A stretch of 64,000 nt of DNA from Alteromonas abrolhosensis. GTDB taxonomy: Bacteria > Pseudomonadota > Gammaproteobacteria > Enterobacterales > Alteromonadaceae. Position numbers and translations under genes: made by a program. Position 1 is the stretch's first letter. Each line of letters begins with the position of its first letter. The notes under the pieces were generated by a model that worked only from the letters and a program-made list of their open reading frames with translations, searched no databases and was not told the DNA's origin. The DNA is taken from the NCBI RefSeq assembly GCF_001953635.1, contig NZ_MEJH01000009.1, forward strand, positions 147,674 to 211,673, given 5' to 3'. Of this stretch, positions 58,975-64,000 are shown one piece after another.

Positions 58975-59472
58975 ATGAGTAATTTACCCATAACTAATCG
59001 TTCCAGTGACAGTAAATCAAACAGCTTCTTGTCTAGCTTCTTTGGACAAAAGGCCCTTGATAACTTCTTTCAAGATTTTTCTAGTCATTTTCCCTTTTCA
59101 AAAGAGTCCTCCGGTCTTATAGACACCAAACTAGATTTCGTTACGCCCAAGGTCGATATTGTTGAGCGTAAAAAAAGCTATGAATTGACTGCGGAATTAC
59201 CGGGGTTAGAGAGTAAGGACATAAAACTATCGCTGTCAGACGACATTCTCACTATAAGCGGGGAGAAGAAGTATGAAAGTGATGAAGATAAAGAAGACAA
59301 CATACACGTGATGGAACGTAGTTACGGCAGTTTTCAGCGTAGTTTCAGGTTACCTGTGAGCGTAGAGCAGGATGCTATTAACGCAAATTTTAAGAAAGGA
59401 GTACTCAAGATACTTCTTCCTAAATCGGCTAAAGCACAGGAATTACAGCGTAAGATTGAGATAACAGACTAG
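58975..59472 (+). CDS. Small heat-shock protein, Hsp20 family
   Basis: 165 residues. A Ser/Phe-rich N-terminal arm (1-50; S-F-L-S-S-F-F-G) precedes an alpha-crystallin domain (about 54-150) with P-K-V-D-I-V-E-R, L-T-A-E-L-P-G-L, I-S-G-E-K-K, E-R-S-Y-G-S-F-Q-R-S-F-R-L-P and A-N-F-K-K-G-V-L-K-I-L-L-P-K. An ATP-independent holdase. This is the HspA/Hsp16.5-type group rather than IbpA/B. Start follows TAGGAG at good spacing. The next gene, glgC, starts 40 bp later and may be co-transcribed. Confidence 0.93.
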   Translation: MSNLPITNRSSDSKSNSFLSSFFGQKALDNFFQDFSSHFPFSKESSGLIDTKLDFVTPKVDIVERKKSYELTAELPGLESKDIKLSLSDDILTISGEKKYESDEDKEDNIHVMERSYGSFQRSFRLPVSVEQDAINANFKKGVLKILLPKSAKAQELQRKIEITD

Positions 59473-59512
59473 ATACAAATAGCGCCAGGGACGGCTGAAT
59501 TCGGAGCCTGAT

Positions 59513-60886
59513 ATGAATGCTGAAACAGATATTTACCAGATAATGAAAGATACCTTAGTTTTAGTCTTGGCCGGTGGCCAGGGCTCAAGGTTGAAAGAAT
59601 TAACCAAAATGCGCGCTAAGCCTGTATTAGAGTTTGGGAGCCATTGTCGTATTATAGATTTTCCACTGTCGAACTGTGTTAATTCAGGCCTAAAGCAAAT
59701 TGCCGTGCTGACTCAGTATAAGTCACAGTGTTTAATTCGCCATTTGATGCAGCATTGGAGCCCGTTGAACAACAGCTTTGGCGGTCGATTGGATATTTTA
59801 GCGGCATCACAACAACGGTCTGAAAGCTGGTATCAGGGAACGGCAGACGCGTGCTATCAGAACATGGGTTATATTAAGTCGGTGGCTCCGAAATACGTTT
59901 TGATTCTTTCAGGAGATCATGTCTATAACATGGACTACCGTAAACTATTAACTACCCATGTGAAGAGTAATGCTGAAATGACAGTGTCATGCATCGAGGT
60001 GCCTACTGAGTTAGCCGCGAATCAGTTGGGGGTGTTAAAGGTTGATTGCAATAGTCACATTACCGCCTTTGATGAGAAGCCCCGCGTTCCCCATGCACTG
60101 GTCGATGCTCCTGACTATTGTTTGGCTTCCATGGGTAATTATGTAGTTAACGCTGATGTATTGTTCAAATTACTCACCGAAGATGCTGGCTCGCTTAACT
60201 CTGAGCATGATTTTGGCAAAGACGTGATCCCTTCAATTATTGCTCAGCATCGAGTTTTCGCTCATCGCTTTCGTAGCCCCAATGGTGCGCAAATTCCCTA
60301 TTGGCGAGATGTGGGCACCTTGGACAGCTATTGGCAAGCTCACATGGACTTGCTGAATAACTCGAGTTTATTAAACCTATCCGATCCCACGTGGCCTATT
60401 TGGGGAAGCTCTTTTTCACGGGCGCCCACCGAAATTACTAATGGTAGCCACTCGGCCTGCTGTGAACTTAAACAAGTATTGGTGGGTTCAGGCTGTAAGT
60501 TAAACAGTTGCTCTGTGAGTCAGTCAGTTTTGTCATCAAATGTTAGTATTGGCACAGGGTCAATAATTGATAAAAGCGTGTTGCTACCCGAGGTAAATGT
60601 AGGCAGTGAAGCCAGGTTAGCTAATGTGATTGTCGATAAAGGGGTAAACATCCCGCCTAACTTCGTAATTGCTGATACCGCTATAGCAAAACAACAAGGC
60701 TTCACAGTTACCCGAGAAGGTGTCATTTTAGTCACTCAAAAAGTTATCGATCGAATCAACGGCTCGTTAGCGGATATCGATAATATACAAAGATTTATGA
60801 AATCGAGTTATACCGGCCCTTTACCGGCGAGAATTGTGACTCCGAAAAGTCATGAGTACCGCGATTACGTACTGTCCGAAAGGTAA
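59513..60886 (+). CDS. glgC: Glucose-1-phosphate adenylyltransferase
   Basis: 457 residues. Makes ADP-glucose for glycogen. N-terminal nucleotidyltransferase domain with V-L-A-G-G-Q-G-S-R-L-K-E-L-T and R-A-K-P-V-L-E-F-G, then Y-Q-G-T-A-D-A-C-Y-Q-N, S-G-D-H-V-Y-N-M-D-Y, and Y-W-R-D-V-G-T-L-D-S-Y-W; a C-terminal left-handed beta helix (about 310-420) as in allosteric GlgC. No glgA, glgB or glgP is adjacent. The 40-nt leader after hsp20 has two GGA triplets (59489-59491 and 59503-59505), the second inside the ribosome-binding site CGGAG; GlgC translation is a classical CsrA target in E. coli. Confidence 0.95.
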   Translation: MNAETDIYQIMKDTLVLVLAGGQGSRLKELTKMRAKPVLEFGSHCRIIDFPLSNCVNSGLKQIAVLTQYKSQCLIRHLMQHWSPLNNSFGGRLDILAASQQRSESWYQGTADACYQNMGYIKSVAPKYVLILSGDHVYNMDYRKLLTTHVKSNAEMTVSCIEVPTELAANQLGVLKVDCNSHITAFDEKPRVPHALVDAPDYCLASMGNYVVNADVLFKLLTEDAGSLNSEHDFGKDVIPSIIAQHRVFAHRFRSPNGAQIPYWRDVGTLDSYWQAHMDLLNNSSLLNLSDPTWPIWGSSFSRAPTEITNGSHSACCELKQVLVGSGCKLNSCSVSQSVLSSNVSIGTGSIIDKSVLLPEVNVGSEARLANVIVDKGVNIPPNFVIADTAIAKQQGFTVTREGVILVTQKVIDRINGSLADIDNIQRFMKSSYTGPLPARIVTPKSHEYRDYVLSER

Positions 60887-60897
60887 ACAGTGTTTCA

Positions 60898-60927
60898 TTT
60901 AATGCGTTCAATTCTGAACGCATTAAA
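60898..60927 (+). terminator. Inverted repeat after glgC, probable terminator
   Basis: TTTAATGCGTTCA, loop ATTC, TGAACGCATTAAA is a perfect 13-bp stem 11 bp after the glgC stop. A T-run does not follow at once (TTAACCTCCTTTTT), so termination strength is uncertain. It also faces the convergent GNAT gene. Confidence 0.6.
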
Positions 60928-60972
60928 TTAACCTCCTTTTTAGAACCTCAGTATAGGTGCCCTGGCAACATA

Positions 60973-61626
60973 CTAGTTTTGTTTTTTCCTAAACATTATA
61001 TCGCCGTCTATATGTGACAAATGAAGTTGACTAACGATTTGATAATTGTCGTCGTTAAAGAAGTGACGATGGGAAGGCACGGTGACAAAAACCGCGATGC
61101 CTTCGCTTTTGGCGTCCTCTTCTACAACGCTGTCAATTGCACCTAATAAAATATGTCCAAGACCATGGTGCTGATAATCAGGATGTACTGCGATAAAGCT
61201 CAACATATGGAAATTGTCGGCGGGTACTAAGGCGCGTACTTTTTCTTCTTTTTCTAACATTTGCTTAGTACCAAATAATCCGGCCGTCAAAAGCATTCGC
61301 AATCTCCAATGCCAATAACGCCCTGAACCAAATGCCGCATCGGGTGCGGTTAAACACGCCACAGCGATAAGCCTGTCGTCATCAAACAGACCTATCATGG
61401 GTTGTTCTGCAACCCAGAATGCGTTGAGTTCTTCGCGAATAGCGGAACGAAGGCGGCTTTCATAGCCTTCTTTCTCTGCTTGAAAAATGTCGATGAAAAG
61501 GGGGTCGTCTACGTATGCATTGTAAAGAATAGAGGCAGCAACTTTCAGGTCATCTACAGATAAGTAGATGGCTTTAACCGTGTCTTGCAAGGGGGCTATT
61601 GCGTTATTAATCGCATCGGTATTCAT
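60973..61626 (-). CDS. GNAT family N-acetyltransferase
   Basis: 217 residues from the ATG at 61626, preceded by AAGGAG at good spacing; the open frame runs 34 codons further but lacks such a site. GNAT fold: acceptor-side motif M-I-G-L-F-D-D-D-R-L-I-A-V-A near 90, then acetyl-CoA site L-S-F-I-A-V-H-P-D-Y-Q-H-H-G-L-G-H-I-L-L (about 150-170), and a C-terminal V-F-V-T-V-P-S-H-R-H-F-F-N-D-D-N-Y. Substrate unknown; resembles small-molecule acetyltransferases of the type annotated near stress genes. Confidence 0.85.
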   Translation of the reverse strand: MNTDAINNAIAPLQDTVKAIYLSVDDLKVAASILYNAYVDDPLFIDIFQAEKEGYESRLRSAIREELNAFWVAEQPMIGLFDDDRLIAVACLTAPDAAFGSGRYWHWRLRMLLTAGLFGTKQMLEKEEKVRALVPADNFHMLSFIAVHPDYQHHGLGHILLGAIDSVVEEDAKSEGIAVFVTVPSHRHFFNDDNYQIVSQLHLSHIDGDIMFRKKQN

Positions 61627-61847
61627 CAGGGGCTCCTTGTACGCAAAGTTGTTAGTTGCAAATACCCATTCAAATAAGATGGGCAAGGTGGATGAAAATG
61701 CGGCCGCATTTAACATTGCGCCAACCACCTAACAAGCTGTTCAAACTTTAGCCTACTCGAAAACCCCTCACATGTTAACTTTTTATTAACATTTAAAAGT
61801 GAAGATTAATTCAGCTTTTATATTTAATCACTAAAATTGAAGCGTGT

Positions 61848-62213
61848 TTAGTGCATCAAGCTATAGGCGCTGTCACCCCAACCTACCAAATTGCCGTTTC
61901 TGAAAACTAATGGGGTGCACTCATCTTTTGTAGTTATACCGTCGCCCATTGTTTTTTGGGTACGGTAGTAAAGTACGCGATAAGTGCCGTCTTGCTTTTC
62001 GAACAATTCATTAAAGTCAGCAACACCCATTTTTCTCAGCACAGTTTCGTAGCTTGTCCCTGTCTCAAGATTCGCAATGTGTTTGCGATTATTAAACTCT
62101 CTATCTTCCCAATCGGCACCATAGTGACTATCTGACCCTCCACCTACAGATACCACACAGCCTGAAAGTAAAACTGAAGATGCTAAAGCTACAAAAAGAA
62201 GAACCGTTTTCAT
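61848..62213 (-). CDS. DUF3192 family lipoprotein
   Basis: 121 residues. Lipoprotein signal peptide with lipobox L-S-G-C at residues 17-20, followed by a Gly/Ser linker. The DUF3192 body contains R-K-H-I-A-N-L-E-x-G-T-S-Y-E-x-V-x-x-K-M-G and T-K-D-E-C-T-P-L-V-F-R-N-G-x-L-V-G-W-G, typical of that BamE/SmpA-like small lipoprotein family. Likely in the outer membrane, facing the periplasm; role unknown. Confidence 0.85.
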   Translation of the reverse strand: MKTVLLFVALASSVLLSGCVVSVGGGSDSHYGADWEDREFNNRKHIANLETGTSYETVLRKMGVADFNELFEKQDGTYRVLYYRTQKTMGDGITTKDECTPLVFRNGNLVGWGDSAYSLMH

Positions 62214-62513
62214 GTGTATTCCTTAAATTGTGTGTGTTGTTTTTATTTGATACTACGTCTACTTTGTGAACCGACACTGAATAGACATAAATACGCGAAA
62301 ATAGTAACCACTGTATGCACAAGTGATAACGTAGTTTAGGACTGAATAAACAAGAATAAGGCCAAAATATAAGATACTGATATTTATATAAATTATAGTT
62401 TCACCAGTATTGAACTTTTAAAAAAAGTAGTGAGATAAGTAACTTATTAGTGAAATTGACTATACACACAAGCTACACTGCTAACTTTGACGACATTGAA
62501 TCATTTCCGAATT

Positions 62514-62825
62514 ATGAGTAATTCTAATTTACAGCAGCTCCATATTTTATGCCTTCAAATGCATAAAGAAGGTAAAACACCGTCGGTGGGGATTTTACGT
62601 GCTAGGGCTCCTTTTAAAGTATCGGTAACCGAAGCCATTGAGGCAATTAAACGATTTAACGCGCATAAACCTAAATTAGATGTGCCAAGCAAAAAAGAAG
62701 ACTCGCAACAAAATTCAACTAATAGCGCGGGGCAAGTTAGTAGTCTGCAAGCACGAGTAGAGACGTTAGAAAAAGAAGTGGCAGAACTAAAACGTGTGCT
62801 AAATGAGGTAATTAGCGCAAAGTAG
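62514..62825 (+). CDS. Small coiled-coil protein, unknown
   Basis: 103 residues from the ATG at 62514 (a TTG at 62487 is also open; neither has a strong ribosome-binding site). Residues 1-50 are helical with H-K-E-G-K-T-P-S-V-G-I-L-R-A-R-A-P-F, which looks like a small helix-turn-helix or KfrA-like start; residues 75-100 form a leucine-zipper coiled coil (V-E-T-L-E-K-E-V-A-E-L-K-R-V-L). A DNA-binding role is possible but is inference. A G+C-rich hairpin (GGCAGGC/GCCTGCC, 62840-62861) lies between it and syd. Confidence 0.6.
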   Translation: MSNSNLQQLHILCLQMHKEGKTPSVGILRARAPFKVSVTEAIEAIKRFNAHKPKLDVPSKKEDSQQNSTNSAGQVSSLQARVETLEKEVAELKRVLNEVISAK

Positions 62826-62885
62826 TAATGACTTTTGCCGGCAGGCTACTTTATGCCTGCCAGACAATGTAATTAAATAGACAGC

Positions 62886-63428
62886 TTACATAGTGGGCGT
62901 AAGTTGCTCCAAAAATGCCGCAAGAGACGGAGCAAGAATTTGAGAGGGCTCTTTACCTACCTGCTCGAGTGCAACTTCACCACTTTCATTGACAACCGTT
63001 AAGATAAAATCTTCTTCATCAGTCAACCCAAAGAACAACGTTGGCGCTTGCCCCAGCCTCTGCTTCATTAGCAAATGGCCAATCAAGTTCTGTTGTAGTC
63101 GCTCAAAGTCTTCGCTATTGAAAACTTGTAGAAGTTCGCAGCGACCTTGAGGGGCGGCAGCCCTTAAATTATCGCTGTAGTAACGAGTGAAGTATTCACA
63201 GTATTCTGGATTTAGCTTTAGCGATAGCGCCTCTTCAACGTTATTGAAAGACTGTGGGGGCGACTGCAGTGTTGGTGTCCATCTAACAAACTCCCCATCT
63301 TGTGCCGTCTTTTCATAGCACGGCGAGGGCCACTCGCTATCATATGCGATCTTTAACCCTTCCCCCTTGGTGTGTTCGACATAAGATGATACAAATTTAT
63401 CTAATTGTGCGGAAATTGTTAGAGCCAT
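62886..63428 (-). CDS. syd: SecY-interacting protein Syd
   Basis: 180 residues (E. coli 181) from the ATG at 63428; 13 more codons are open upstream. Landmarks E-W-P-S-P-C, W-x-P, E-D-F-E-R-L-Q-Q-N-L-I-G-H-L-L-M-K-Q-R-L, P-T-L-F-F-G and the C-terminal L-A-A-F-L-E-Q-L-T-P match the family. Binds SecY at the inner membrane and is thought to check faulty translocons. Divergent from queF; the syd-queF pair is as in E. coli. Confidence 0.93.
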   Translation of the reverse strand: MALTISAQLDKFVSSYVEHTKGEGLKIAYDSEWPSPCYEKTAQDGEFVRWTPTLQSPPQSFNNVEEALSLKLNPEYCEYFTRYYSDNLRAAAPQGRCELLQVFNSEDFERLQQNLIGHLLMKQRLGQAPTLFFGLTDEEDFILTVVNESGEVALEQVGKEPSQILAPSLAAFLEQLTPTM

Positions 63429-63574
63429 TATGACGTTACCTGCGTATTTTTGGGGTACACTATACAACTAAACAGTTAAGTCAATACTGGGGTTGTTTCG
63501 ACTATACTGCACGACATTAGTTCGCCACTGCAGTTCTCTTATTCAAACCCCACGTAGATGGATAAAAGGTTCAC

Positions 63575-64000
63575 ATGTCGACTGACAATTCACCTCAAAA
63601 AATTACTATCACTGCACCTGATGACCTCTCTTTGGGTAAACAGGTTGACTACGAATTTGAATATAACCCCGGCTTGTTGCAAGGTGTCCCGCGTAATTTA
63701 AGCCGCGACACATTGGAATTGGCTAATTCTAGTCTACCCTTCGACGGTATAGATACCTGGACTGGATACGAACTTTCTTGGCTTAATTTAAAAGGTAAGC
63801 CCAATGTTGCTATTTTAGAATGCCATGTCCCTATCACCTCAGAAAACTTAATTGAATCAAAATCATTTAAGCTCTATTTAAATAGCTTCAATCAGACAAA
63901 GTTTGCCTCGGCAGAGGAGGTACGACAGGTGCTACAGGCTGATTTATCAGCATGTGCAGGCGAGCCTGTGGAGGTAAAGCTAATTCTTCCCGATCAGTTT
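63575..64000 (+). CDS. queF: NADPH-dependent preQ0 reductase, 5' part
   Basis: 142 codons are present; the gene runs off the window. ATG follows AAAGG. The N-terminal T-fold half of the long (YqgN-like, ~280-residue) QueF form is recognisable: [24 protein letters not shown], and [18 protein letters not shown]. It reduces 7-cyano-7-deazaguanine to preQ1 in queuosine synthesis. The catalytic Cys lies in the missing part. Confidence 0.93.
   Translation, partial: MSTDNSPQKITITAPDDLSLGKQVDYEFEYNPGLLQGVPRNLSRDTLELANSSLPFDGIDTWTGYELSWLNLKGKPNVAILECHVPITSENLIESKSFKLYLNSFNQTKFASAEEVRQVLQADLSACAGEPVEVKLILPDQF

Noticed and set aside
62840-62861. Terminator between the coiled-coil gene and syd
   Set aside because: The GGCAGGC/GCCTGCC stem is good but no T-run follows on either strand, so it was left as a hairpin only.

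Overview
The window is chromosomal DNA from a marine gammaproteobacterium, most likely Alteromonas or a close relative. I base this on the protein families, the preserved order of the rpsB-tsf-pyrH-frr-uppS-cdsA-dxr-rseP-bamA-skp-fabZ-lpxA-lpxB-rnhB-dnaE-accA block, the DUF3549/DUF3301/DUF3192 genes, and codon and base composition. No insertion sequence, prophage or CRISPR array is visible.

Bases 1-17271 are the 3' part (at least 5,756 codons) of one giant surface adhesin gene that starts outside the window. It has about 35 Ig-like repeats of roughly 94 residues, then alternating repeats with calcium-loop-like motifs, then six near-identical 264-bp repeats, a duplicated C-terminal module and an acidic tail. 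It ends in a terminator and is followed by tRNA-Arg(CCU), a 41-residue acidic ORF and an Smr-domain gene.

Bases 18.5-31 kb carry purL, mltF and tadA (same neighbourhood as in E. coli), a KefB/C-type antiporter, a GGDEF diguanylate cyclase and tilS. Four small ORFs in the first 27 kb (41, 46, 51 and 77 residues) have convincing features but mostly no recognised function.

Bases 31-54.3 kb are the classical envelope/translation/replication block. It is read leftward from rpsB to accA, with map-glnD-dapD read rightward. Outer-membrane assembly (bamA, skp, rseP), lipid A (lpxA, lpxB, fabZ), undecaprenyl phosphate (uppS), isoprenoid (dxr) and phospholipid (cdsA) synthesis sit together. lpxD is missing from its usual place between skp and fabZ, where there is a terminator instead.

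Bases 54.4-64 kb hold yqcA-truC-yqcC, DUF3549 and DUF3301 genes, an Hsp20 gene, glgC, a GNAT acetyltransferase, a DUF3192 lipoprotein, a small coiled-coil protein, syd and the start of queF.

The most interesting element is at about 57745-58380 on the minus strand. This roughly 636-nt region has no gene and holds about 47 GGA triplets, many in the loops of short hairpins. It ends in a strong intrinsic terminator, and 178 bp upstream of its inferred start lies an 18-bp palindrome matching the GacA/UvrY box. It lies between yqcC and syd, which is where I recall E. coli csrB being. I interpret it as a very large CsrB/RsmZ-type CsrA-sequestering RNA. Two genes upstream of it is glgC, the homologue of a classical CsrA target, whose leader has a GGA in its ribosome-binding site.
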